Position numbers and translations under genes: made by a program
The notes under the pieces: generated by a model
The model's database searches: none
The model's input: only the letters and a program-made list of their open reading frames with translations
What the model was told of the DNA's origin: nothing
Assembly: GCA_046155815.1 (NCBI GenBank)
Contig: JBJXFY010000037.1
Span: 1-14,329 of the forward strand
Length of the DNA: 14,329 nt
Source: JBJXFY01 sp046155815
GTDB taxonomy: Bacteria > Verrucomicrobiota > Verrucomicrobiia > Limisphaerales > CAIMTB01
Direction of reading: 5' to 3'
In this document: positions 1 through 7,125 of the stretch, piece after piece
How the letters are laid out: the number at the start of each line of letters is the position of its first letter
Position numbering within the stretch: position 1 is the stretch's first letter

Positions 1-405
1 GGGGGCGCCGACGGCCGCATCCGCGTGGACACCTTGGACCGCTCGCAGCTCAACCTGAACCTCCAGCCCCGCGAGAGCGCCGCCGTCGGAACCCTCATGC
101 TCGTGAACCCCACCCCGCTGCCGCGGCTCGACCTCGTTTCCGCCGCCGGCACGGCCATCCCGGTGGATTCCGGCCCCGTCTTCGTCACGCTGCCCTTCGG
201 CTCGCCGGCCGCGCAGCAGGTCAAGGTGCGCGCCCAGGATTTCGGCCAGAACGTGCCCGTCCGCATCGCGCTCACGCCGGACTCCGGCGCCACGCGCACC
301 TACGACGTCGAGATCAACAACGCCGCCGTCAACCCCGCCGAGGCCACGGTGGACGTGGAGCTGCCCGTCAACACCCGGACCGCGATCGCCGTCTGGACGC
401 GCTGA
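1..405 (+). CDS. C-terminal end of a secreted-type protein (5' end outside window)
   Basis: The frame is open from the first base, so this is the tail of a longer gene and the GTG at 25 is not a convincing start. The visible 134 residues begin with a Gly/Asp-rich stretch (GGADGRIRVDTLDRSQ) followed by about 100 residues rich in Val, Thr, Pro and Asn with alternating hydrophobic positions, which looks like a beta-sandwich. It ends in ...NTRTAIAVWTR and a TGA. I recall similar tails at the end of large glycine-rich exported proteins of Verrucomicrobiota, but I cannot name a domain. There is no membrane segment, no lipobox and no PEP-CTERM-like tail, so it is not an obvious substrate of the exosortase further right. 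The function is unknown. It converges with the minus-strand lipoprotein gene, with about 170 bp between the stops and no recognisable gene in that gap. Confidence 0.75.
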   Translation, partial: GGADGRIRVDTLDRSQLNLNLQPRESAAVGTLMLVNPTPLPRLDLVSAAGTAIPVDSGPVFVTLPFGSPAAQQVKVRAQDFGQNVPVRIALTPDSGATRTYDVEINNAAVNPAEATVDVELPVNTRTAIAVWTR

Positions 406-578
406 ACGGGCGCGGCGCGTCCCCCGGGCCGGCCACTTCAGCCCACGTCCGACGAACCGCCCCGGCGCACCGCGCCACACTTTGCAACCGACGACGTTGA
501 GGTGGAGCCGGTCGGGGACCAAGAAGCGCGGCCGCGGCGGAGGCGTGCATCCGACGGGGTGTCCGCGGGCGTCCGGGC

Positions 579-2021
579 TCACGGCCACGGCCGGCCTTCG
601 GCCGTGGTCAACCCGTCCTTCAACGCCACCACGCGCACCCGGCCGCTGAAGAATCCCATCGCCAGCTGCCCTCCCGCGGCGTCCACGGCCAGCGCGGTGA
701 CGCGGTCGCCCGCGTTCTGCCACGCGCGCACCTCGTCGCGCCCGGTGAGCCGGCGCTGCGTGACGGTGCCTTCCGAGAGGCCGATGAAAACGAAGCCGCC
801 CGCCTGCACCAGCGCCGTCACCGGAACGTCGAACTTCGCGAAATCGCCCGCCTCATCCGGCTTCTCCGCGCCCCAGAAGCGCACGCGGCGGTCAGTGCCG
901 GCCGTGAGCACGACGTTGCCGTCGGTGCTGAAGGCGGCGTGCTCCACGGCGGCCTCGTGCTTCCGGAAGGTGGCGATGACCTCGCCGCTGGCGGCGTCCA
1001 CGACGCGCGCCGTGCGGTCGCGGCTGGCGGTGGCCAGGCGGCGTCCGTCCGGCGGCCAGGCCAGCGCGTGAACCCAGTCCGCGTGCGGCGGCAGCAGGCG
1101 GGCGGCGAGGTTGGTGACGGTCCACAGGCGCACCGTGCCGTCCGCGCCCGCGGCGGCGAGCGTGCCGCCATCCGGCGAAAGCGCAGCCGCAAGCATCAGG
1201 TCGCGCGTGACAGCCAGCGTGCGCGGGCCGTTGGTGGCGGCAGGCGCGACGAACAGGACCTCGCCGCTGCGGCCGGGCGCGCCACCGGCTACCGAAAGCC
1301 ACGCGCCGTCGGGCGACCACGCGAACGCGGCGACGCGTTCGGGAAAGCCGGGCGCGCGGCGGTTCACGGCGAGATTGGTGGGGTTCAGGAACAGCAGCTC
1401 GTGCCGGCCGCCGAGGACGATCTCCGCGCCGTCCGGCCGCCAGGCCAGCGCCGTGACCGGCGGCGTCGCGGGATAGTGCGCCGGCGGCGCGGGATGCACC
1501 GGCCGCGGGCGCAGCGAGGCGAGCGGGGCGTTCGTGTCCACCCCGTCGAAGCGGGCGCCTTCGGCGATCCAGCGGCGGATCGCGGCGATCTCCGGCGCGG
1601 CCAGCGGCGGGGCGTCGTAGGGCATGCGCTCCCCGGGATCGGCGTGGACGAGGCGGGCGTGGAGGTCGCTGTGCGCGGGATCGCCGGCCGCGACCGGCGC
1701 GGCACCGCTTTTGCCCGGCGTCAGCAGCGCGGCGAAGGTGTCGAGCCGGTAGCCGCCCTTCACCTTGTCCGGGCCGTGGCAGGCGACGCAGTGCTGGTCG
1801 AGGATGGGGGCCAAGTCCGCGGAGAAACTCACCGGCGGGCGGGGCGGCTCCGGGAAGTCGCAGCCGGTAAGGAGCAGGAGGAGCAGGAGGCCGGCGAGCC
1901 GGTGCGCGAAGGCGCGGGACGGCGGCGCGGCGTGGGACCGGCGGCTCGCGGGTCGGACCGGGGCGGCGGAGAATCCAATCGAAAACCGAAAATCGAAGAT
2001 CGGAAGTCCATTCCTCAGCAC
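579..2021 (-). CDS. Lipoprotein with planctomycete-type cytochrome c motif and WD40 beta-propeller
   Basis: An exported lipoprotein, 480 residues if read from the GTG at 2021. A run of seven leucines is followed by the lipobox LTGC (Cys54). Next comes a haem-binding CVACH motif (78-82) in the context FSADLAPILDQHCVACHGP, with a candidate distal Met ligand in MPYDAPPL (133-140) and the usual EIAAIRRWIAEGA helix. This matches the planctomycete cytochrome c domain (PF07635 type). From about residue 188 to the end there are about six WD40-like blades with motifs such as LAWRPDG, FAWSPDG, AALSPDGG and DGTVRLW. Likely role: a periplasmic or cell-surface protein with electron-transfer or scaffold function; no substrate can be inferred. 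The start is uncertain. The frame stays open to an ATG at 2216, but that overlaps uppP. GTG 2021 leaves an unusually long 53-residue Arg-rich leader that includes the heptamer array at 1975-2009. No ATG, GTG or TTG lies closer to the signal peptide in this frame. Confidence 0.85.
   Translation of the reverse strand: MLRNGLPIFDFRFSIGFSAAPVRPASRRSHAAPPSRAFAHRLAGLLLLLLLTGCDFPEPPRPPVSFSADLAPILDQHCVACHGPDKVKGGYRLDTFAALLTPGKSGAAPVAAGDPAHSDLHARLVHADPGERMPYDAPPLAAPEIAAIRRWIAEGARFDGVDTNAPLASLRPRPVHPAPPAHYPATPPVTALAWRPDGAEIVLGGRHELLFLNPTNLAVNRRAPGFPERVAAFAWSPDGAWLSVAGGAPGRSGEVLFVAPAATNGPRTLAVTRDLMLAAALSPDGGTLAAAGADGTVRLWTVTNLAARLLPPHADWVHALAWPPDGRRLATASRDRTARVVDAASGEVIATFRKHEAAVEHAAFSTDGNVVLTAGTDRRVRFWGAEKPDEAGDFAKFDVPVTALVQAGGFVFIGLSEGTVTQRRLTGRDEVRAWQNAGDRVTALAVDAAGGQLAMGFFSGRVRVVALKDGLTTAEGRPWP
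585..607. other. 8-bp stem-loop at the 3' end of the haem/WD40 gene
   Basis: The arms at 585-592 (CCACGGCC) and 600-607 are perfectly complementary, with a 7-base loop. It covers the last codons of the minus-strand gene that stops at 579-581. It lies between convergent genes, where a two-way terminator would be useful, but there is no T-run on either side. In DNA this GC-rich such stems also arise by chance. Confidence 0.25.
1975..2009. repeat. Heptamer tandem array 1 (consensus AAAATCG), five imperfect units
   Basis: Five consecutive 7-base units can be read on the plus strand: CCAATCG, AAAACCG, AAAATCG, AAGATCG, GAAGTCC. The stretch is strikingly AT-rich compared with its surroundings. It lies in the 5' end of the minus-strand haem/WD40 gene, where it would encode IFDFRFSIG. 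The period of 7 means that each unit gained or lost shifts the reading frame. It is one of three arrays of the same period in the window. Confidence 0.8.
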
Positions 2022-2064
2022 TTGGCGCTTGAGCCATGCGGCGGTCCGCCCGCCCAATCGGCCG

Positions 2065-2862
2065 ATGCCTGACTGGCTTGCGGTCCTCATTCTGGGAATC
2101 ATCGAGGGCGTCACGGAGTTCCTGCCGATTTCTTCCACGGGGCACCTGCTGATGGCGAACCACTTCCTGCCGATCCGGTCGGAATTCATCCGCAGCGACC
2201 TCTTCACGGTGATCATCCAGCCGGGCGCGGTGCTGGCGGTGCTGGTGCTCTTCTGGCGGCGCGTGACGGACCTGGTGCGGCGCTGGCGCGAGCCGGACGC
2301 GAAGGACTACCTGCTCAAGCTCGGCGTCGCCTTCGGCATCACCGGCGCGGGCGGGCTGGCGCTGAAGAAACTGGGCCTGGAGCTGCCGGAGACGCTGCTA
2401 CCGGTGGTGCTCGCCACGGGCATCGGGGGCGTGCTGTTCATCGTGATCGAGAAAGGGCGCGCGGGGCAGGCGGCCGGGACGGAAATCACCTGGGCCATCG
2501 TGGTCGCGATGGCGGCGGGGCAGCTGCTGGCGGCGGTGTTCCCGGGCGCGTCGCGGTCGGGCTCCACGATCCTGCTGGCGCTGGCGCTCGGGCTGGGGCG
2601 GAAGGAAGCGACGGAGTTTTCCTTCCTGCTCGGCATCCCGACGCTGTTGGCGGCGGCGGGGAAGGAGACCTATGACGCGCTGACGGAGCCGCAGGCGTTC
2701 GCGATTGACTGGGGGCTGGTCGCGCTCGGTGTGGTGGTCTCCGGCGTGACGGCCTTCGTCGCGGTGAAGTGGCTGCTGGGCTTCGTACGGAGCCACACGT
2801 TCATCGGGTTCGGCTGGTACCGCATCGCCCTGGCGGCGGTGCTGCTGCTGACGATGCGCTGA
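2065..2862 (+). CDS. uppP: Undecaprenyl-diphosphatase UppP (BacA family)
   Basis: An integral membrane phosphatase that converts undecaprenyl diphosphate to undecaprenyl phosphate, recycling the lipid carrier for peptidoglycan and surface polysaccharides. Both family signatures are present. One is GIIEGVTEFLPISSTGHLL (11-29), with the two glutamates E14 and E18 and the Ser/Thr/His cluster. The other is PGASRSGS (160-167), with Arg164. The 265 residues match the usual length, and hydrophobic segments fill most of the chain. The ATG at 2065 begins MPDWLAVLILGIIEG, as family members do; in-frame codons upstream read as Arg/Pro-rich non-family sequence. No good Shine-Dalgarno sequence precedes it. 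It is divergent from the haem/WD40 lipoprotein (about 43 bp apart) and 100 bp ahead of the PQQ-like protein gene. Its product serves the same carrier used by the sugar transferase at 7114-8532. Confidence 0.96.
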   Translation: MPDWLAVLILGIIEGVTEFLPISSTGHLLMANHFLPIRSEFIRSDLFTVIIQPGAVLAVLVLFWRRVTDLVRRWREPDAKDYLLKLGVAFGITGAGGLALKKLGLELPETLLPVVLATGIGGVLFIVIEKGRAGQAAGTEITWAIVVAMAAGQLLAAVFPGASRSGSTILLALALGLGRKEATEFSFLLGIPTLLAAAGKETYDALTEPQAFAIDWGLVALGVVVSGVTAFVAVKWLLGFVRSHTFIGFGWYRIALAAVLLLTMR

Positions 2863-2962
2863 GGGCGGTTGAATAAGGCGGGCCGGGGGCGGAATCCAAG
2901 ACGGGTGCCGCGCCGCGCTTGGCGCTGGCCGAAACGCCCCTTCGCCAACATCCTCCCGCGCC

Positions 2963-4273
2963 ATGAAGCCCTGCCTGCTGCTTCCCGTACTCCTGGCGAC
3001 CGCCTGCGCCGCCGTCGCCGCGCCGTGGTCCAATTTCCGCGGCCCCAACTTCGACGGCTCGTCACCCGAGAAGAATCTGCCCGCGACGTTCAGCCGGACC
3101 GAGAATGTCGCCTGGTCCGCCGCGATGCCCGGCCCTTCCGCCGCGACGCCGGCGGTGTGGGGCGACCGCGTGTTCGTCAGCTCGACCGACGCGGCGGAGC
3201 GGTCCGTGGTGGCGCTGGCCTTCGACCGGAAAACGGGGAAGGAGCTGTGGCGACACAAGGTGGCGGACGGGGACCGGCGTGACGACCGCAGCAACTTCGC
3301 GTCGCCCTCGCCGGTCACGGACGGGCAGCACGTCTGGTACTTTTACGGCACCGGCCAGCTCGTCTGCTACACGGTCGCCGGGCAGGAGGTCTGGCGCCGG
3401 GACATCCAGAAGGACCACGGCGAGTTCGCCTTCCTCTGGACCTTCTCGACCAGCCCGCTGCTCCACGGGGGCCGGCTTTACCTGCAGGTGCTCCAGCGCA
3501 ACACGCCGGTGCAGGGCCGCGGCTTCGAGGACAAGCCGAACGAATCCTACCTGCTCGCGCTGGACCCCAAGACAGGCCGGGACCTGTGGCGGCACGTCCG
3601 CCCCGCGCAGGCGCGCGAGGAATCGCTCGAGGCCTTCAGCACGCCGACGCCCTTCACCCACAATGGTCGCGCGGAACTCCTCGTCACCGGCGGCGACGAC
3701 ATCACCGGTCACGACCCGGCGACCGGCCGGGAGCTGTGGCGCTGGGGCACGTGGAACCCGGAGCGCATCACCCACTGGCGGCTGGTGCCCTCGCCGGTGG
3801 CCGGCAGCGGCGTGGTGCTGGCCTGCGGGCCGAAGGGGGCGCCGATCTTCGCGGTCAAGGCCGGGCAGTCCGGCACGCTCACGGACGCGGCCATCGCCTG
3901 GAAGAGCCCTGTGCGCGAGCTCACGACGGACGTGTCCACGCCGGCGTTTTACGACGGCCACTTCTTCGTGGTGAACAGCGACCGGCGCCTCGTCTTCAAG
4001 GTCCGGCCGGCGGACGGCGGCGTCGTCTGGCAGGGCGAACTGCCGGGCCGGGCCAAGGTCGAGGGCTCGCCCTCGCTGGCCGACGGGAAGCTCTACGTCA
4101 TGAGCCACAGCGGCGACGTGTTCGTGGTGGGCGCCGGCGGAGAATTCAAGGTGCTGCACACCGCCGCGATGGGCGAGCCGGGCGACCGCGACCTGCGGGC
4201 CGGCGTGGCGGTGGCGGAGGGGCAGCTCTTCGTGCGCACGGCGTCGAAGCTCTTCGCCATCGGGAAGAACTGA
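2963..4273 (+). CDS. Secreted PQQ-like beta-propeller repeat protein
   Basis: A 436-residue exported protein. A Sec signal peptide (MKPCLLLPVLLATACAAVAA) has a likely cut after AVAA at residue 20; Cys15 does not sit in a good lipobox. The mature start WSNFRGPNFDGSS is the hallmark of PQQ-like propeller proteins common in Planctomycetota and Verrucomicrobiota. Repeated blades carry the usual pattern of a short strand, then LDPKTGRDLWR or DRKTGKELWRH, as in FDRKTGKELWRHKV, LDPKTGRDLWRHV and HDPATGRELWRWG. No catalytic signature of a quinoprotein dehydrogenase (such as adjacent Cys residues) is seen, so cofactor binding is unproven; many members of the family are thought to be structural or BamB-like. 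The ATG at 2963 gives the signal peptide directly. It is followed after 77 bp by the phosphatase lipoprotein gene on the same strand, possibly co-transcribed. Confidence 0.9.
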   Translation: MKPCLLLPVLLATACAAVAAPWSNFRGPNFDGSSPEKNLPATFSRTENVAWSAAMPGPSAATPAVWGDRVFVSSTDAAERSVVALAFDRKTGKELWRHKVADGDRRDDRSNFASPSPVTDGQHVWYFYGTGQLVCYTVAGQEVWRRDIQKDHGEFAFLWTFSTSPLLHGGRLYLQVLQRNTPVQGRGFEDKPNESYLLALDPKTGRDLWRHVRPAQAREESLEAFSTPTPFTHNGRAELLVTGGDDITGHDPATGRELWRWGTWNPERITHWRLVPSPVAGSGVVLACGPKGAPIFAVKAGQSGTLTDAAIAWKSPVRELTTDVSTPAFYDGHFFVVNSDRRLVFKVRPADGGVVWQGELPGRAKVEGSPSLADGKLYVMSHSGDVFVVGAGGEFKVLHTAAMGEPGDRDLRAGVAVAEGQLFVRTASKLFAIGKN

Positions 4274-4280
4274 GCGGCGG

Positions 4281-4317
4281 GTGATTTGGGCGATGCCCGT
4301 CATCGCAACGTGATTTG
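4281..4317. repeat. 8-bp direct repeats flanking a small hairpin between two plus-strand genes
   Basis: GTGATTTG occurs at 4281-4288 and again at 4310-4317. Between them GCGATG (4290-4295) and CATCGC (4301-4306) form a perfect 6-bp stem with a 5-base loop. The arrangement occupies the gap after the PQQ-like gene and upstream of the lipoprotein gene. It could be an operator, a processing site, or the scar of a small element. Nothing in the sequence decides among these, and chance is possible. Confidence 0.35.
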
Positions 4318-4350
4318 ACCCGCGGCGCGCGCCTCGCCCAGCCTCGCGGC

Positions 4351-7086
4351 GTGAAGTCCCTCGCCGTCCTTTCGCTCGGGGCCGCCGCCTTCCTGCTGGC
4401 CGCCTGCCGCACCGACCAGCCGGCGTCCCGCTCCGCCGCCGACACGGAAAACGTCGGCCGCCGCGGCGCCAACCGCACCGTCCTGCCCGTCAACCAGGTC
4501 GTCACGCCGCTCGGCCGGCAGGTGGACCTCGCGGGGCTGCGGCCGCAGGCGCTTGCCCTCTCGCCCGACGGCCGCGTGCTGGTGGTGTCCGGCAAGACCA
4601 GCGAACTCGTCGTGCTCGATCCGGCCACCGGCGCGATCCGCCAGCGCGTGCCGCTGCCCGCCGAGGGCCGGAACGAGCCGCAGCCCGCGGTCCCGTCGCC
4701 GAACATCCTCCAGCCCGACAGGAAGGGGCAGCTCAGCTACACCGGCCTGGTCTTTTCGCCCGACGGCCGCCGGATTTTCCTCAGCAACGTCAACGGCTCG
4801 GTCAAGGTCTTCTCCGTCGCCACGGACGGTACGGTGGCCCCGTCGCATTCGATTGCCCTGCCGCCCGCCGCCGCGCCGCGGCGGCAGGAGGAGATTCCCG
4901 CCGGCCTCGCCGTCAGCGACGACGGCGCACGCCTCTACGTCTGCGGCAACCTCTCCAACACGCTGCTCGAACTCGACGCCGCCAGCGGCCTGGTGCTCCG
5001 CACGTTTGAGGTGGGCGTCGCGCCCTACGATGTCGTGCTGCTTGGCGGCCGGGCCTACGTCAGCAACTGGGGCGGCCGCCGGCCCGGCCCTGACGACCTC
5101 GCCGGCCCGGCCGGGCGCGGCACCGTCGTCCGCGTGGATCCGGTGCGGCACATCGCCAGCGAGGGCTCGGTTTCGGTGCTCGACCTCGCCGGCCGGTCCG
5201 AATTCCGCGGCCCCCAGTCCGAAATCCTCACCGGCCTTCACGCGTCCGCGCTCGCGCCCTCCCCCGACCGCCGCTGGCTCGTCTGCGCCAACGCCGGCAG
5301 CGACCATCTCAGCGTCATTGACACCCGCACCGGCAAGGTCGCCGAGACGATCTGGGTGAAGCCGAAGCCGAGCGACCTGTTCGGCGCATCCCCCAACGCC
5401 CTCGCCTTCGCGCCGGACGGCCGGACCTTGTACGTCGCCAACGGCACGCAGAACGCCGTCGCCGTCGTGAAGTTCGCCCCGGCGGACCGCGCGTCGAAGC
5501 TGCTGGGCCTGGTCCCCGTGGGCTGGTTTCCCGGTGCGCTCGCCTTCGACGCGGGCCGCCGGCAGCTCTGCGTGGCGAACATCAAGGGCCACGCCGTCGA
5601 GCCGAAGCCCGCGAAGGACAGCGCCGCGGAGCCGGACGCCGCCGGTTTCAACTCCCATCACTACTTCGGTTCCGTGTCCCTTGTGCCGCTGCCCCGGTCG
5701 CGCGAGCTTCCGGCGCTCTCGCAGACGGTCTGGGACAACCTGCGCCGCGAGCGGATCGCGGAGGCCCTGCTGCCGCCCCGTCCCGGCCAGCCGCCGCGCG
5801 CCGTCCCGGAACGCATCGGCGAGCCCAGCCTCATCCGGCACGTCGTCTATGTCATCAAGGAGAACCGCACCTACGATCAAATCTTCGGTGCGCTGGACCG
5901 CGGCAACGGCGATCCGCGCCTGTCCCTCTTCGGCGAAGAAGTGACTCCGAACCAGCACAAGCTCGTGCGGGAGTTCGTTCTTCTGGACAACACCTACTGC
6001 GCGGGAATCCTCAGCGCCGACGGCCACCAGTGGAGCACCACGGCCTTCGGCACGGACTATCTGGAACGTTCCTTCGCCGGCTGGCCGCGCAGCTACCCGG
6101 ACGGCATGGGCGTGGACGAGGACGACGCCCTGGCCTACTCACCCGCCGGCTTCATCTGGGACAACGCGCTGAAGCACGGCGTCTCGATCCGCAACTACGG
6201 CGAGTTCATGGCGCCCAGTGTCCGCTGGCGCGACGGCCGCAAGGGCACGCCGGACTTCCTGGCCTGCTACCGGACGTGGCGCGGCGAGTCCGACGAAGTC
6301 ATCTTCGGAAGCTACCCGATGGTGCCGACACTCAGTGCGTTCTCACCGACCAACTATGTCGGCTGGGAGATGAGCGTGCCGGACCAGTTCCGCGCCGACT
6401 TCATCATCCGTGAGTTGAAGGAATTCGAGGCGAAGGGTGAATTCCCTCGGCTCGTCATCATCTGCCTGCCCAATGACCACACCAGCGGCACGAGCGCGGG
6501 CACGCCCACCCCCGCGGCCTGCGTGGCGGACAACGACCTCGCCTTCGGCCGCATCGTCGAGGCGCTCAGCCGCTCCCGGTTCTGGAAGGACATGGCCATC
6601 CTGGCCATCGAGGACGATCCCCAGGCGGGCTTCGACCATGTGAGCGGCTACCGGACCACGGTCTACGTGGCCAGCCCCTACGCCCGGCGCGGCGCCGTGG
6701 TGGGCACGCAGTACAACACCACCAGCCTCCTCCGCACGGTGGAGCAGATCCTGGGGATGCGGCCGATGAACCAGTTCGACGCCAGCGCGACGCCGATGTG
6801 GGATTGCTTCACGGACGTGCCCGACCTCACGCCGTTTGCGGCCGTGAAGAACAACATCCCGCTCGACCAGATGAACCCGGACCCGAAGGCGCTGGCCGAC
6901 CCGCAGCTGCGCCGGGACGCGCTGGCCTCCGCGCGGATGAACTTCCGCCAGGTGGACCGGGCCCCCGAGGACGCCTTGAACCGCATCCTCTGGCGCGCGC
7001 AGCGGGGAACCGCCGAGCCTTATCCGGAATGGGCCATCACCCAGGGCCTCGAAAACGAGGAGGAGGAAGAGGAGCGCGGGCTTTGA
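4351..7086 (+). CDS. Bifunctional YncE-like propeller / alkaline-phosphatase-superfamily lipoprotein
   Basis: 911 residues from the GTG at 4351. This start gives a canonical lipoprotein signal, MKSLAVLSLGAAAFLLAAC, with Cys19 as the lipid-bearing residue; the frame also has a TTG at 4315 that would add 12 polar residues. Residues of about 45-420 form a YVTN/YncE-type beta-propeller, with blades such as LALSPDGRVLVVSG, LVFSPDGRRIFLSN, LAVSDDGARLYVCG and LAFAPDGRTLYVANG. From about 490 to 830 lies a phosphoesterase domain (PF04185 type). It has VIKENRTYDQIFG (metal-ligand ENR at 504-506), DGHQWS (557-562, Ser562 a plausible active-site residue by analogy with AcpA-type acid phosphatases), NDH (708-710) and AIEDDPQ (Asp755/756). 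It would therefore be a hydrolase of phosphate esters at the cell surface; the substrate is unknown. The last residues are very acidic (ENEEEEEERGL). It follows the PQQ-like gene by 77 bp. Confidence 0.9.
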   Translation: MKSLAVLSLGAAAFLLAACRTDQPASRSAADTENVGRRGANRTVLPVNQVVTPLGRQVDLAGLRPQALALSPDGRVLVVSGKTSELVVLDPATGAIRQRVPLPAEGRNEPQPAVPSPNILQPDRKGQLSYTGLVFSPDGRRIFLSNVNGSVKVFSVATDGTVAPSHSIALPPAAAPRRQEEIPAGLAVSDDGARLYVCGNLSNTLLELDAASGLVLRTFEVGVAPYDVVLLGGRAYVSNWGGRRPGPDDLAGPAGRGTVVRVDPVRHIASEGSVSVLDLAGRSEFRGPQSEILTGLHASALAPSPDRRWLVCANAGSDHLSVIDTRTGKVAETIWVKPKPSDLFGASPNALAFAPDGRTLYVANGTQNAVAVVKFAPADRASKLLGLVPVGWFPGALAFDAGRRQLCVANIKGHAVEPKPAKDSAAEPDAAGFNSHHYFGSVSLVPLPRSRELPALSQTVWDNLRRERIAEALLPPRPGQPPRAVPERIGEPSLIRHVVYVIKENRTYDQIFGALDRGNGDPRLSLFGEEVTPNQHKLVREFVLLDNTYCAGILSADGHQWSTTAFGTDYLERSFAGWPRSYPDGMGVDEDDALAYSPAGFIWDNALKHGVSIRNYGEFMAPSVRWRDGRKGTPDFLACYRTWRGESDEVIFGSYPMVPTLSAFSPTNYVGWEMSVPDQFRADFIIRELKEFEAKGEFPRLVIICLPNDHTSGTSAGTPTPAACVADNDLAFGRIVEALSRSRFWKDMAILAIEDDPQAGFDHVSGYRTTVYVASPYARRGAVVGTQYNTTSLLRTVEQILGMRPMNQFDASATPMWDCFTDVPDLTPFAAVKNNIPLDQMNPDPKALADPQLRRDALASARMNFRQVDRAPEDALNRILWRAQRGTAEPYPEWAITQGLENEEEEEERGL

Positions 7087-7098
7087 AGCTGGAGGCTT

Positions 7099-7125
7099 GG
7101 GGCGGGGATGGCGTCATCGCGCCCC
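7099..7125. terminator. Weak candidate two-way terminator between convergent stops
   Basis: Only 27 bp separate the stops of the phosphatase lipoprotein (7086) and the sugar transferase (7114). GGGGCG (7099-7104) can pair with CGCCCC (7120-7125), and GATG/CATC (7107-7110 and 7115-7118) can add an inner stem. There is no T-run on either strand. The element extends a few codons into the end of the transferase gene. Confidence 0.2.

Noticed and set aside
406..578. Gap between the left-edge gene and the haem/WD40 gene as a possible small gene or RNA
   Set aside because: Open frames here (e.g. about 60 codons on the minus strand) are Arg/Ala/Pro-rich with no supporting start site, and no stable RNA-like fold with a T-run was found.
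1864..1890. GGAGCAGGAG-like short repeats
   Set aside because: They are simply the leucine codons (CTC/CTG) of the lipoprotein signal peptide on the other strand.
2022..2216. Start of the haem/WD40 gene at ATG 2216
   Set aside because: It would overlap the conserved N-terminal catalytic region of uppP, and the added residues show no signal peptide or domain.
4300..6027. 575-codon open frame on the minus strand opposite the phosphatase lipoprotein
   Set aside because: Arg/Gly/Ala/Val-rich shadow of a gene with intact propeller and phosphoesterase motifs in the other direction.
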